DNA from: an uncultured bacterium
GTDB lineage: Bacteria; Verrucomicrobiota; Kiritimatiellia; RFP12; CAIWXQ01
Length of the DNA stretch: 64,000 nucleotides
Assembly (NCBI GenBank): GCA_903916675.1
Contig: CAIWXQ010000048.1
Coordinates: 1 to 64,000 of the forward strand
Direction of reading: 5' to 3'
The translations under genes were made by a program, and so were the position numbers. Positions 15,911-25,218 of the stretch are shown piece by piece. The notes under the pieces were generated by a model. It was not told the origin of the DNA and ran no database searches. It was given only the letters and a program-made list of their open reading frames with translations. Numbering within the stretch: position 1 is the stretch's first letter; each line of letters starts with the position of its first letter.

Positions 15911-16777
15911 ATGCAACTACCCGATCTTATGCAAGATCCGCGCGCGCTGGCTGCGGTGCGGGCTGCGCTGGCGGAGGATATCGGCTGCGGCGATGCTACG
16001 ACGCAGGCGCTGGTGTCCCCTGCGGCACAGGCGCGCGGCGCGATCCTGACCCGCGAGTTGTGCTGCGTGGCTGGCGTCGGCGTGGCAGCTGCCGTACTGC
16101 GTGAAGTCGACGCCGCCATTCGCTGCACGACCGTCGTCCCCGACGGTGGTACGGCACCGGCCGGCGCCGTGATCCTGCGCCTGCAGGGCCCGGCCGCCGG
16201 GATCCTCACGGCGGAGCGCACCGCATTGAACTTCATGCAGCGGATGTGCGGTATTGCCACCCGGACCGCGCAGTTCGTGCAGGCAGTGGCCGGTACCAGC
16301 ACCATGATCCTCGATACACGCAAAACCACCCCCTGCTTGCGCCTGTTCGAAAAGTACAGCGTGCTCTGCGGCGGCGGGGTCAATCATCGTTTCGGGCTCG
16401 ACGATCGCATCCTGATCAAGGACAACCACCGCCGCCTCTGGCTCGAGGGCGATCCGGACCGCCTCGACCTGGCCGTGGCTGCGGCGCGCGCGCGCTTTCC
16501 CGGGCTCGAGGTCGAGGTGGAGGTGGAAAGCCTGGCCGAGTTGCAGAGCGCCTTGCGCGGCCGCCCCGAGTGGGTGCTGCTGGACAACATGCCCTGCGAG
16601 CTGATGCGCACTTGCGTGGAGATGGCCCGGGGAATTGCCAAAACAGAAGCCTCGGGGGGGATCACGCTTGAACGTGCGCGCGAGGTGGCAGCCACGGGTG
16701 TGGACGCCATTTCCGTCGGCGGCCTGACCCATTCCGCGCCGGCTGTGGATCTAACGCTGGAGTGGGAGGCTTTGTAG
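15911..16777 (+). CDS. nadC: Nicotinate-nucleotide pyrophosphorylase (carboxylating)
   Basis: The 288-residue protein converts quinolinate and PRPP to nicotinate mononucleotide in de novo NAD synthesis. Family motifs are seen: EDIGCGDATTQ near residue 20, the dimer-domain ERTALNFMQRMCGIAT, the active-site LDTRKTTPCLR, GGGVNHRFGLDDRILIKDNH, and the C-terminal GVDAISVGGLTHS. Length and order are normal. It is divergent from guaB, and the two share a 139-base intergenic region. Confidence 0.96.
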   Translation: MQLPDLMQDPRALAAVRAALAEDIGCGDATTQALVSPAAQARGAILTRELCCVAGVGVAAAVLREVDAAIRCTTVVPDGGTAPAGAVILRLQGPAAGILTAERTALNFMQRMCGIATRTAQFVQAVAGTSTMILDTRKTTPCLRLFEKYSVLCGGGVNHRFGLDDRILIKDNHRRLWLEGDPDRLDLAVAAARARFPGLEVEVEVESLAELQSALRGRPEWVLLDNMPCELMRTCVEMARGIAKTEASGGITLERAREVAATGVDAISVGGLTHSAPAVDLTLEWEAL

Positions 16778-16882
16778 GGGTCGTTCATTGGAGTCAATCG
16801 TTGTTGCCAGCATGATCCGGTTGAATCCCAAATGACCAATAACTGCTGACTCTTGTAAGGGCATACGCATCTTATACACGCC

Positions 16883-17671
16883 ATGCACTGTATCGTCATC
16901 GACGTCGGCAACACCTCCACGGGAATCGCCCGCTACAACTGCGGGCGCATCTCGCACATTTCGCATATCCACGGCGGTATCCGCAAGCGGCCGGTCGAGT
17001 GCGCTACTGCCGTGCGCCAGACCGTTGGCAAGGGTGTGGACGGCGCCATCCTGGGCTCGGTTGTGCCCGCTGTGAACGCCGCCTGGCAGCGCCTGGTGCG
17101 GCGTGCCGCCGGCGTGCCGCTGCTGGTGGTGAACTCCGAAACCCCCATGCAGGTGCGCGTGGATTACCCCCAGCCGAAGACCATCGGACCGGACCGCCTG
17201 GCCAATGCCTGTGGCGGCGTGGTGCGCTACGGCGCGCCGTTGATCGTGGCGGATTTCGGCACGGCGCTGACTTTTGACATCGTCACTGCGGATTGCCGCT
17301 ATGTGGGCGGCGTGATCGCGCCCGGCCTGCCGCTGATGACCGACTACCTGCATGAGCGCACCGCCCTGCTGCCGTATCTGAAGCTCGGCGGCGTCTGCCC
17401 GCGAATTGGGCGCAGCACCAAGGGGGCCATGCGCATCGGCGCGCACATCGGCTACCGTGGCATGGTCCGTGAGATCGTCAACTACCTGCTGGCATCCAGC
17501 CGCGACCGGCCGCACCTCTGCGCCACCGGCGGCTACGCGCGCTGGGCCATCCAAGGCCTCGACATGCCCTTTGTGATCGACCCCACGCTGACACTGTTCG
17601 GACTCGGGTGCATTCTGGAAAAAAACGGACAACCCGCGAAACAAGCGCGGCGCACGGAGGAACACGCATGA
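16883..17671 (+). CDS. coaX: Type III pantothenate kinase
   Basis: The 262-residue protein phosphorylates pantothenate in the first step of coenzyme A synthesis. It has the ASKHA phosphate motif DVGNTSTGIARY at the N-terminus, GPDRLANACGG near residue 108, and DFGTALTFDIV near 127. The length fits the CoaX family. Its TGA stop overlaps the next ATG by four bases, which suggests translational coupling with the mannose-1-phosphate guanylyltransferase gene. Confidence 0.95.
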   Translation: MHCIVIDVGNTSTGIARYNCGRISHISHIHGGIRKRPVECATAVRQTVGKGVDGAILGSVVPAVNAAWQRLVRRAAGVPLLVVNSETPMQVRVDYPQPKTIGPDRLANACGGVVRYGAPLIVADFGTALTFDIVTADCRYVGGVIAPGLPLMTDYLHERTALLPYLKLGGVCPRIGRSTKGAMRIGAHIGYRGMVREIVNYLLASSRDRPHLCATGGYARWAIQGLDMPFVIDPTLTLFGLGCILEKNGQPAKQARRTEEHA

Positions 17672-18765
17672 CCAATCCCGCACTTTCCCATGCCTACGCG
17701 GTGATCCTGGCCGGTGGACGTGGCGAGCGGTTCTGGCCGCTCAGCACAGCAGCCAGGCCCAAGCAGTTCCTGACGCTGTTTGGCGGTAAGACACTCCTGT
17801 CTCAGGCCGTGGAGCGCCTTGCCGGTTTGATGCCGCCAGAGCGGATTCTGGTGATTACCTCGCGCGACCTGGTGCCGGTCACGCGCGCCGCGGCGCCCAA
17901 GCTTCCGCCGCAAAACGTCATTGGCGAGCCCATGGGGCGCGACACCGCGGCAGCCTGCGCGCTGGCCTGCGGCCTCGTGGCGCATCGCGATCCGCAGGGA
18001 GGCGTGGCTTGCATTCTGACTGCGGACCAGCTCATGACCGACGCGGCTACGTTCCGGCAGATCCTGGCGGACAGCGTTGCAATCGCCGCGGCGCGCGAAA
18101 CCATTGTGACCATCGGTATCCAGCCGACCTATCCGTCCACGGGGTTCGGCTACATAGAGGCAGGCGAGGCGCTCGACACCGGTTCCGTCACACGCTTCGA
18201 ACGTGCGCGCCGTTTTGTCGAGAAGCCCAACGCCGAAGTGGCTGCGCGCTACGTGGCCGACGGCAAGCACTACTGGAACGCCGGGATGTTTATCTGGCGC
18301 GCGGCCTTCATGCGCCAGGCCATCCAACAGCATGCGCCGCACTTGCTGGAGTTGTGCGACAAGGCTGCGACCACGCCACCAGCCAAACTCGACGCCCTGC
18401 TGGATGCTCTCTATCCGCCGTTGCCGAAAATTTCCGTGGATTTTGCCATCATGGAGAAGATGTCGGACATTGTCGTGGCGCGCGGCGCGTTCGGCTGGGA
18501 CGATGTCGGCACCTGGGCGGCCGTGGGCAACCACATCCTCGCCAACGCCGCGCAAAACGTGGTGGTGGGCGACTGTGAAGCCATCGATGCCACGGACAAC
18601 GTGGTGATCTCCGAAGGACGCCTGACCGCGCTGCTGGGCGTGAAGAACGTGGTCGTGGTGCACGCGGGCAATGTGACGCTGGTCTGCGATCGCGATCGCG
18701 TCCAGGACCTCAAAAAACTCGTGCAGCAGGTCGGCAAACGGGCTGATGGCGCGAAGTATGTCTAA
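17668..18765 (+). CDS. manC: Mannose-1-phosphate guanylyltransferase
   Basis: The 365-residue protein makes GDP-mannose for glycan synthesis. The nucleotidyltransferase signature ILAGGRGERFWPLS and PKQFL are at the N-terminus, followed by GEPMGRDTAAACAL, FVEKP and YWNAGMFIWRA. It is the short form without a C-terminal phosphomannose isomerase domain. GGAGG lies 9 bases before the ATG, and the start overlaps the coaX stop as ATGA. Confidence 0.94.
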   Translation: MTNPALSHAYAVILAGGRGERFWPLSTAARPKQFLTLFGGKTLLSQAVERLAGLMPPERILVITSRDLVPVTRAAAPKLPPQNVIGEPMGRDTAAACALACGLVAHRDPQGGVACILTADQLMTDAATFRQILADSVAIAAARETIVTIGIQPTYPSTGFGYIEAGEALDTGSVTRFERARRFVEKPNAEVAARYVADGKHYWNAGMFIWRAAFMRQAIQQHAPHLLELCDKAATTPPAKLDALLDALYPPLPKISVDFAIMEKMSDIVVARGAFGWDDVGTWAAVGNHILANAAQNVVVGDCEAIDATDNVVISEGRLTALLGVKNVVVVHAGNVTLVCDRDRVQDLKKLVQQVGKRADGAKYV

Positions 18766-18836
18766 TATTCTGGGATTCACGACGGGGAAATAACGCAACC
18801 TTCGCTGCGTTCCTGGACTCCCGATTCAACCACGCC

Positions 18837-19601
18837 ATGTCCTCAATACTCGCCACACGCCGTTTCCGCCTGACCATCGCCTACGACGGTACGGCCTATG
18901 CCGGCTGGCAGGTACAGCCGGGCGATCCGACCGTGCAGGAGACGATCGAAACCGAGCTGCGTGTCCTGTTGGGCGAGGGTCACGAGGTCAAGCTCCACGG
19001 CAGTGGTCGGACCGACCAGGGCGTGCATGCGCGCGGCCAGGTGGCACACGTGGACCTGTGCACCCGCATGGATGCCGCAGCCGTGCTGCGTGCACTCAAT
19101 TCCCGCCTGCCGCCGGACATTCGTGTGCTGCGCGTGCAGCGGGTCGCTGCTGGTTTCCATGCCCGGCGCAGCGCCAGTTCCAAGGAATACCGCTATTATG
19201 TTTTCAACGGGCCAATCCTGCCGCCGGAGCGCCGTCTGTATGCTGCACACGTATACCGGCCGCTGAACATGGCTGCCATGCAGCGCGCGGCGCACCTCTT
19301 TGTGGGCGAACACGACTTCGCCTCGTTCACCGCCAACACGAATCGTGCGGTGGAGAGCACCGTGCGGTTAATTACCCGGTTTAGCGTGCAAAAACGTGGT
19401 GCAATGATCGTGTTCCGCGTGCGCGGCAGCGGGTTCCTCTACAAGCAGGTGCGCAGCATGGTCGGGTTCCTCCTGCGCGTGGGCAAAGGGGTCGAGCTGC
19501 CGGAGGCGGTTGCTGAACTGCTGCGTCGCCGCACGCCGCGCACGGCACGCGTTCCCACAGCTGCGCCGCAGGGGCTCTTCCTCTGGCAGGTGTGGTATTA
19601 G
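18837..19601 (+). CDS. truA: tRNA pseudouridine(38-40) synthase
   Basis: The 254-residue protein makes pseudouridine in the anticodon arm of tRNAs. It has the N-terminal RFRLTIAYDGTAYAGWQ, the catalytic Asp in GSGRTDQGVHA (near residue 59), EYRYYVFNG, and the C-terminal GSGFLYKQVRSMVGFLL. All features match TruA. No clear ribosome-binding site precedes the ATG; an alternative start is not obvious. Confidence 0.96.
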   Translation: MSSILATRRFRLTIAYDGTAYAGWQVQPGDPTVQETIETELRVLLGEGHEVKLHGSGRTDQGVHARGQVAHVDLCTRMDAAAVLRALNSRLPPDIRVLRVQRVAAGFHARRSASSKEYRYYVFNGPILPPERRLYAAHVYRPLNMAAMQRAAHLFVGEHDFASFTANTNRAVESTVRLITRFSVQKRGAMIVFRVRGSGFLYKQVRSMVGFLLRVGKGVELPEAVAELLRRRTPRTARVPTAAPQGLFLWQVWY

Positions 19602-19608
19602 TTGGTGA

Positions 19609-19662
19609 GGTAGGGACGGTTCTCCGAACCGTCCGCAGACGCCTCGGAGAGGTGTCCCTACC
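19609..19662. repeat. GTAGGGACGG double-hairpin element
   Basis: The 54-base element has outer arms GGTAGGGAC (19609-19617) and GTCCCTACC (19654-19662). Within it, GGACGGTTC-TCC-GAACCGTCC forms a perfect inner stem (19614-19634). It lies 8 bases after the truA stop and may also stop transcription, though no T-tract follows. It looks like a small mobile repeat. Confidence 0.7.
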
Positions 19663-19750
19663 AATCGATCATGGTACGCATATTCGCAAGGCTCAATAAT
19701 CGACCCCATAGCGCCCCCGATCCGAATCGAAAAACAGGAGCCCCGGAAAT

Positions 19751-20086
19751 ATGCATACTTACATCTTCGAATCCTTGATGCTGATCTGCTTTGGCGTGAG
19801 CTGGCCTGTTTCGATTGCCAAGGCGTTGCGCACCAAGTTCGTGCGTGGGAAGAGCTGGATTTTCATGACGTTGGTAATTGTCGGTTATCTGAGCGGCGTG
19901 CTGCACAAGGTACTAAACCCCGATCCCGCTACGGGCCGGATCTCCCCGGTTGTCTGGCTCTACATTCTCAATCTAGTCATGGTTGCGCTGGACCTGTTGC
20001 TGTACATCCGCTATCGCAACAACCACGAATGCCTGACGGTGAGCATGAATAGGGTTTTGGACACAGAGGGCACAGAGGAATCGTGA
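19751..20086 (+). CDS. Small membrane protein of unknown function
   Basis: The 111-residue protein has three likely membrane helices (about 4-22, 35-55, 67-87) with short loops. The first segment and charge pattern (SWPVSIAKALRTKFVRGKS) resemble small SemiSWEET/PQ-loop-like proteins, but I cannot confirm this. AGGAG lies 10 bases before the ATG. The last residues (LDTEGTEES) and the stop codon come from the CACAGAG repeat that begins at 20059, so the native C-terminus has been replaced or extended. Confidence 0.65.
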   Translation: MHTYIFESLMLICFGVSWPVSIAKALRTKFVRGKSWIFMTLVIVGYLSGVLHKVLNPDPATGRISPVVWLYILNLVMVALDLLLYIRYRNNHECLTVSMNRVLDTEGTEES

Positions 20087-20171
20087 GGTCACAGAGGGGC
20101 GGCAACCGCGGCCAGGGGCCGCGACAATTGCAACTCTGTGCGCTCATTTCCGCTCTGTGAGCTCTGTGTCC
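20059..20171. repeat. CACAGAG inverted-repeat element, copy A
   Basis: The 113-base element begins GGACACAGAGGGCACAGAGG and ends CTCTGTGAGCTCTGTGTCC, so its ends are inverted repeats. The centre has a perfect 7-bp stem, CGCGGCC(20107-20113)-AGG-GGCCGCG(20117-20123). A second copy with the same ends is at 40211-40333. It overlaps the 3' end of the upstream small membrane protein gene. Confidence 0.85.
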
Positions 20172-20236
20172 GATATCGTGTGCCTGCCACGAGTCGTGAC
20201 AGACGACTACGAATCGGCTACTCTGGGCACATTCTC

Positions 20237-21586
20237 ATGCGCTGGATTTTCTACAACATCCTGTTCGCGATCGGCTACCTGCTGATGGCGCCGGGTTTCC
20301 TGCTGCGCATGGCGCGTCGCGGCGGCTATCGGCGGCACTTCCGGCAGCGGCTGGGGCAATACGGCGAACTGACCCGGACGCGGATGGCTGGTAATTCCGG
20401 CGGGGATCGACCGATCTGGATTCATGCCGTCAGCGTGGGCGAAGTCTATGTGGCATGGCAGATGATGCACGCCCTGCGCGTAAAGCAGCCGGGAACGCGC
20501 TTCGTCCTGAGCACCACCAGTTCCACCGGCTGGCGCGAGGCGGAGAAGCGCATCCGCCAAGAGGACATTCTGATCTACAATCCGCTCGACTTTCCGTTCT
20601 GCGTGCGCCGTGCGCTGGACGCCATCCAGCCCCGCGCGCTGATCCTGACGGAATCCGAAATCTGGCCCAACCTGATCCGCGCCTGCGATTGGCGCGGCGT
20701 GCCGGTGTTCCTGATCAACGGTCGGGTTTCTGATCGCTCGGCGCCGCGCTACCGGATGCTGCGCGGCTGGTTTGGCCCGGTCCTTCGTCTGTTTCGTCGG
20801 CAGCTGGTGCAGTCCGAACTGGACCGCCAGCGCCTGCTGGATGCAGGGGCGGACCCGGACCGCGTCCAAGTTATGGGGAGCGTAAAATTCGACGTGTCGC
20901 ACCGCGATTCGGAGCGGGAGCGCGCAGCTGCCGAATTGCTGCGTCGCCTCGATATGGGCGAGGGGTGCACGATCCTGTTGGGCGGGTCCACCTGGCCCGG
21001 CGAGGAAGCAATCCTGCTGGACATCTACAAGAAGTTGCTGCCGCAGCATCCTGCCCTGCGCCTGGTGCTGATTCCCCGGCACTTCGAACGCGCGGATGCC
21101 GCGGCCGCGGCAATCTCATCGGCCGGATTCACATGCGTCCGCAAAAGCCTGCTGAACGAGGGGGTGCCGCCGCCTGCCACGGGGAGTCAGGCCGTGCTGC
21201 TGGTCAACACGACCGGCGAGATGATGGGTTTCTACGCGCAGGCGGGTCTCGTGTTTGTCGGCAAAAGCCTCTGCGCGCACGGCGGGCAGAACATGATCGA
21301 GCCCTGTCTGTGTGGCAAGGCGACTCTGGTGGGGCCGCACACTGAAAACTTCCGGCCGGTGATGACCGAGTTGCTGGGTGTGCAGGCGATTGTGCAGGTT
21401 CCGGATGCGGCCGCGCTGGAGCGCGAAATTACGGCGCTGCTGGCGGATCCGCCGCGGCGGGAATCATTGGGCGCCCGCGCAGCAGCCGCCGTGCAGCAGC
21501 GCCGCGGGGTCATCGGGCGCTGCGCCGATCTGCTGCTGCAGGAGATAAACGCCACGGAAACCACGGCACCCGGGCTTCCGGGTTGA
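20237..21586 (+). CDS. waaA: 3-deoxy-D-manno-octulosonic acid transferase
   Basis: The 449-residue GT30 enzyme adds Kdo to lipid A and so shows that the cell makes LPS. It has an N-terminal membrane anchor (MRWIFYNILFAIGYLLMAPG), IWIHAVSVGEVYVA, the glycosyltransferase-B GGSTWPGEE, and KSLCAHGGQNMIEPC near the C-terminus. I chose the start at 20237, right at the anchor; the upstream open frame translates the CACAGAG repeat and is spurious. Confidence 0.95.
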   Translation: MRWIFYNILFAIGYLLMAPGFLLRMARRGGYRRHFRQRLGQYGELTRTRMAGNSGGDRPIWIHAVSVGEVYVAWQMMHALRVKQPGTRFVLSTTSSTGWREAEKRIRQEDILIYNPLDFPFCVRRALDAIQPRALILTESEIWPNLIRACDWRGVPVFLINGRVSDRSAPRYRMLRGWFGPVLRLFRRQLVQSELDRQRLLDAGADPDRVQVMGSVKFDVSHRDSERERAAAELLRRLDMGEGCTILLGGSTWPGEEAILLDIYKKLLPQHPALRLVLIPRHFERADAAAAAISSAGFTCVRKSLLNEGVPPPATGSQAVLLVNTTGEMMGFYAQAGLVFVGKSLCAHGGQNMIEPCLCGKATLVGPHTENFRPVMTELLGVQAIVQVPDAAALEREITALLADPPRRESLGARAAAAVQQRRGVIGRCADLLLQEINATETTAPGLPG

Positions 21587-21612
21587 CACAGCAGGGGCCG
21601 CTTTGCCATAGT
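21583..21612 (+). promoter_or_regulatory. Sigma-70-type promoter of tRNA-Tyr
   Basis: TTGACA (21583-21588) and CATAGT (21607-21612) are 18 bases apart. The -35 box overlaps the last codon and stop of waaA. The start is expected near 21619, about 35 bases before the tRNA. Confidence 0.65.
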
Positions 21613-21653
21613 ATCCCGCGTTCGTTTGACGGACCGCGCGATCCGACACCGCT

Positions 21654-21739
21654 GGTGGGGTACTCAAGTGGTCAACGAGGGCAGACTGTAAATCTGCTGG
21701 CTAACGCCTCCGAAGGTTCGAGTCCTTCCCCCACCACCA
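21654..21739 (+). tRNA. tRNA-Tyr (anticodon GTA)
   Basis: Acceptor GGTGGGG pairs with CCCCACC, discriminator A and encoded CCA follow. The anticodon arm GCAGA-CTGTAAA-TCTGC gives GTA. A long variable arm (TGGCTAACGCCTCC region) and T-arm GAAGG-TTCGAGT-CCTTC fit a class II tRNA. Length 86 bases. Confidence 0.96.
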
Positions 21740-21895
21740 TCTCTCAATCGCGTGCAAAAAATACTTATAATTTCAACCGTTTTGTTTTCGGGAGTTTTAT
21801 GTAAGGTCTCGATGCTTTGGGTTGTCTTAACCCGTTCGCATCTGTTTTGTTCAGCAGCCGGCTGCTGATCGGCGCCGTCCGAATCGGACTCTATC

Positions 21896-22591
21896 CTACC
21901 GGATTGCCCAAGCCAGCAGGAACGCCGCCGTGGCAGCCAGGCCGCCGATGCCGACAGTTTGCATCGCGCTGCGCAGGGCCGGTGCGCCGCTGAAGCGGCC
22001 TTTGACGTATCCAAAGCCCAGCAGCGCCAGCAGGGTGGTGGCGATGGAACACCCGAGGGCCTGCGTCAGGGTCGGCAACAGCATGTAGGGGAGCAGCGGA
22101 ATCAGGCCGCCGGCAACATATGCTCCGCCGATGGTCAGTGCGCTGTTGCGGGCACGGGCCGGGTCGGGCTTCTCCAGGCCCAGTTCGAACCGCATCATGA
22201 AATCCACCCAGGCCTCGGGATTGCGCTGCAGCGCGGCAACCACCGGCGCGCTCTCTTCCTCGCGAATGCCGTAGTTGCGGAAGATGTCCGTGATCTCCTG
22301 CGCCTCGGTCTTCGGGACCCGGACGGTCTCTTCCGCTTCGCGGCGACGTTCGCTGGCGTAGTGCTCCGCGTCGCTGCGCGCGGCCAGGAAACCGCCCAAC
22401 CCCATGGCAATCGCGCCTGCGGCGATCTCCGCCAGACCGGCGGTGACGACAATCTTGCTTGCAACCGCCGCGCCGGAAAGGCCGGCGGCCAGCGCGAAAG
22501 GAACCGTCAGGCCGTCTGACATGCCGATCACGACATCGCGGACAGAGGCGCTGGCGGTGAAATGATGTTCGGTGTGCGAAGGCTGCGGCAT
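21896..22591 (-). CDS. VIT1/CCC1-family transporter
   Basis: The 231-residue protein resembles VIT1/CCC1 Fe/Mn transporters. It has the N-terminal SVRDVVIGMSDGLTVPFALA, the second helix GAIAMGLGGFLAARSDAEHY, a cytoplasmic acidic helix region (about 75-135, VRVPKTEAQEITDIF), and three C-terminal helices. Such proteins move Fe2+ or Mn2+ out of the cytosol. I start it at 22591, where AGGAG lies 8 bases upstream. It is divergent from the ABC transporter genes. Confidence 0.88.
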   Translation of the reverse strand: MPQPSHTEHHFTASASVRDVVIGMSDGLTVPFALAAGLSGAAVASKIVVTAGLAEIAAGAIAMGLGGFLAARSDAEHYASERRREAEETVRVPKTEAQEITDIFRNYGIREEESAPVVAALQRNPEAWVDFMMRFELGLEKPDPARARNSALTIGGAYVAGGLIPLLPYMLLPTLTQALGCSIATTLLALLGFGYVKGRFSGAPALRSAMQTVGIGGLAATAAFLLAWAIR

Positions 22592-22732
22592 GGCGTTCTC
22601 CTGTCGTACCGTCGAAGATAGAGGACATCCCGCTGAAGTCAAGCCTGCCGCATTCATCCGGCAGGTCGATCACACTCGCCATCCGCAGAGGAAAGCAGGT
22701 ACAGTGACGAAAACGTTGCCACGGAGGGAACC

Positions 22733-23491
22733 ATGCTTGCGGTGGAAACCAGCGGGATCACGCGCCAATTCGACAAGGTGTGCGCCGTCGACCGACTCGA
22801 CCTTCGGGTCGAATCTGGCATTTTTTATGGATTCCTCGGCCCCAACGGTGCGGGAAAATCCACCACCATCAAGATGCTCACTGGCATCCTTGCGCCGACC
22901 CGCGGCACCATGCGCGTGTTGGAAGCCGACCTGTCCGATCCGGAGGCTGCCCGTGCCGTAAAGCAGCGTGTGGGTGTGGTCCCCGAGGACCTGGCGCTTT
23001 TCGACAACCTCACGGCGCGCGAATATCTCACCTTCGTCGGCCGCATGTACCGCCTTCCACCCGCCACCGTGCGTGAACGCTGCGGCGAACTGCTTGCCAT
23101 GATGGACCTCGCGGGTGCGGAAAAAAAGGTTACGCTTGAGTTCTCGCACGGCATGAAGAAGAAACTCGCGCTCGCTGCGGCGCTGTTGCCGGACCCGGAG
23201 CTGCTTTTTCTCGACGAGCCGTTCGAGGGGATCGACGCCGTGGCTTCCCGCATGCTCAAGGACGTCCTGCTCACGTTCGTAAAGCGCGGTCGTACCGTGT
23301 TTCTGACCTCGCATGTACTGGAGATCGTCGAAAAGCTCTGCACGCATGTCGGCATCATCGTCAACGGTCGCCTGGTCGAGCAGGCCTCCATGGCGGATAT
23401 CCGGCGGAACGGTTCACTGGAAGAGCGATTCCTTGCGATCGTCGGCAACGGGCATGCGCCGGCGCAGAAATTGAGTTGGCTGGAGGAATGA
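22733..23491 (+). CDS. ABC transporter ATP-binding protein
   Basis: The 252-residue ATPase has Walker A GPNGAGKST (about 36-44), a degenerate signature FSHGMKKK in place of LSGGQ, Walker B LLFLDEP, and an H-loop LTSHVLE. It is of the ABC-2/CcmA-like type that drives export or membrane remodelling. GGAGG lies 8 bases before the ATG. The next gene encodes its membrane partner, starting one base after this stop. Confidence 0.93.
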   Translation: MLAVETSGITRQFDKVCAVDRLDLRVESGIFYGFLGPNGAGKSTTIKMLTGILAPTRGTMRVLEADLSDPEAARAVKQRVGVVPEDLALFDNLTAREYLTFVGRMYRLPPATVRERCGELLAMMDLAGAEKKVTLEFSHGMKKKLALAAALLPDPELLFLDEPFEGIDAVASRMLKDVLLTFVKRGRTVFLTSHVLEIVEKLCTHVGIIVNGRLVEQASMADIRRNGSLEERFLAIVGNGHAPAQKLSWLEE

Positions 23492-23492
23492 C

Positions 23493-25208
23493 GTGAACCG
23501 GGATCAATTTCTCGCCCTGTTATGGCTGCGGTGGCGCCTGACCGTCAATGCCATGCGCCGCCACGGGGAACTGAGCCTGATCATTTCCATGATTTTCCTC
23601 TGTTTTGGCGCGCTGCTCGCCGTGGCCGGCGCCATGTGCGGCGTGCTGGTGGGTGCGCTGTGGCTCGCCACTGCGGCACCGGTTGCGCATTTGATCACGT
23701 GGGACATCGTCGCCGGGCTCTTCCTTCTTTTCTGGATTCTCGGGCTGGTGTCGCAACTCCAGCGCGCGGAAATCCTCGACCTGCGGCAACTGTTGCACTA
23801 CCCCGTCTCGTTGCGCAGCGCCTTTCTGCTGAACTATGCGTCGTCGCTCTGCGTGCCGAGCGTGATTTTCTGCCTGCCCTGCATGCTGGGACTCGCGCTC
23901 GGGCTGTCGCTGGGCGGCGGATTCCGGTTTCTGCTTCTGTTCCCGCTGGTGCTGGGATTTCTGTTTTCCGTTTCCGCCTGGACCTACTGCCTGCAGGGAT
24001 GGCTGGCGGTGCTGATGGAGAATCCGCGCCGGCGTCGCAATGTCATCATGACCGTGACACTGGTTATGATTCTCCTCTTCCAACTTCCCAATCTCCTGGG
24101 GAGCGTCTCGTCACGACGAGCTTCGTCTGCGCTTTCCATGCGGGACACATCTTCGGGTGCTTCCGTGACCACGGTACTGCAGGTGCATGCGGCCATTCCC
24201 GTCTGCTGGTTGCCATATGGCGCCCGCATGCTGGCGGCGGGAAACGTCTGGCCGGCTGCCGGCGGCGCGTTGGGGCTCTGGCTGCTGGGGGGATGGGGCC
24301 TTTGCCACGCCTACCGTGGAACGCTGCGCCACTATCGCGGGGAAGGCGCCGGGCGCACGGTGGACAAGACGCCGATGCCGGTGGCCACGTCTTGTGCGCC
24401 CGCCGGTGTGTCGTTGGTGGAATGGGAGATACCCCTCGTGCCGGACGATGCCGCCGCCATGGCGATGGCCAGTCTCCGATCGATGCTGCGCGCGCCCGAG
24501 GTACGCATGACACTGGGGACCAACGTCGCCGGCATGCTCATCCTCGGAATGGCGAACCTATTGCATCACAACACGGCAGCGATCCCTGTCCTGGCGAAGC
24601 CATTTATCGCCTGCGGCATGGTCGCGGTTTCCTTTTTTGGTGTGGGAACACTCATGACCAACCAATTCGGCTATGACCGCGACGGATTCCGCATGCTGGT
24701 TCTGCTTCCGACACCGCGCTGGCGCATCCTGCTCGGCAGAAACCTTTCGTTGGCCGCCGTGGCGGGTGTCATCTTCCTCATTTTTCTCTCGCTTGGCGGC
24801 TTGCTGATCCACCTGGGACCGGTGGAGGTTCTGCTGGCGCTGCTGTCTTTTGTCAGCATGTTCCTGATCTATGGCACGCTCGGAAATCTCTCGTCTGTGC
24901 TGGCGCCGTTTCGCATTCCGGCGGGTGCCGTACAGGCGCGCAAGGTGAAGGGCCTCACCACGCTGCTGCTGATGTTTTTTTCGCTGGTGTCGTTGGCGGT
25001 CGGCGGACTCATTTTCGTTCCGCCGCTCATGGGCTGGCTCTGTGCATCGGCCGGCCGGCTCGTCAGTGCGCTGGTGACGCTGGCCTGTGCTGCGGCGCTG
25101 ACCGGGGGCACGCTCGCCGTGTATTGGACATCGCTCAAGCCGCTCGGCCGGCTGTTGCAGGCGCGCGAGCGGCAGATTCTCGATGTGGTCACCCGCGAGA
25201 AAGAATAG
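23493..25208 (+). CDS. ABC-2-type transporter permease
   Basis: The 571-residue membrane protein has about twelve hydrophobic segments and no signal peptide. It is probably the permease for the adjacent ATPase. A cytoplasmic stretch (about 280-340, with VEWEIPLVPDDAAAMAMA) divides it into halves, and a second one includes GYDRDGFRMLVLLPTPRWR, a pattern seen in ABC-2 exporters. The GTG start is one base after the ATPase stop with GGAGG upstream. The substrate is unknown. It converges with the next gene 10 bases away. Confidence 0.85.
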   Translation: MNRDQFLALLWLRWRLTVNAMRRHGELSLIISMIFLCFGALLAVAGAMCGVLVGALWLATAAPVAHLITWDIVAGLFLLFWILGLVSQLQRAEILDLRQLLHYPVSLRSAFLLNYASSLCVPSVIFCLPCMLGLALGLSLGGGFRFLLLFPLVLGFLFSVSAWTYCLQGWLAVLMENPRRRRNVIMTVTLVMILLFQLPNLLGSVSSRRASSALSMRDTSSGASVTTVLQVHAAIPVCWLPYGARMLAAGNVWPAAGGALGLWLLGGWGLCHAYRGTLRHYRGEGAGRTVDKTPMPVATSCAPAGVSLVEWEIPLVPDDAAAMAMASLRSMLRAPEVRMTLGTNVAGMLILGMANLLHHNTAAIPVLAKPFIACGMVAVSFFGVGTLMTNQFGYDRDGFRMLVLLPTPRWRILLGRNLSLAAVAGVIFLIFLSLGGLLIHLGPVEVLLALLSFVSMFLIYGTLGNLSSVLAPFRIPAGAVQARKVKGLTTLLLMFFSLVSLAVGGLIFVPPLMGWLCASAGRLVSALVTLACAAALTGGTLAVYWTSLKPLGRLLQARERQILDVVTREKE

Positions 25209-25218
25209 CGCGAGCCTG

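Noticed and set aside
15772-16383. N-terminal extension of guaB to 701 residues
   Set aside because: The extra part is antisense to nadC, has no IMPDH similarity, and a strong ribosome-binding site and promoter mark the GTG at 15771.
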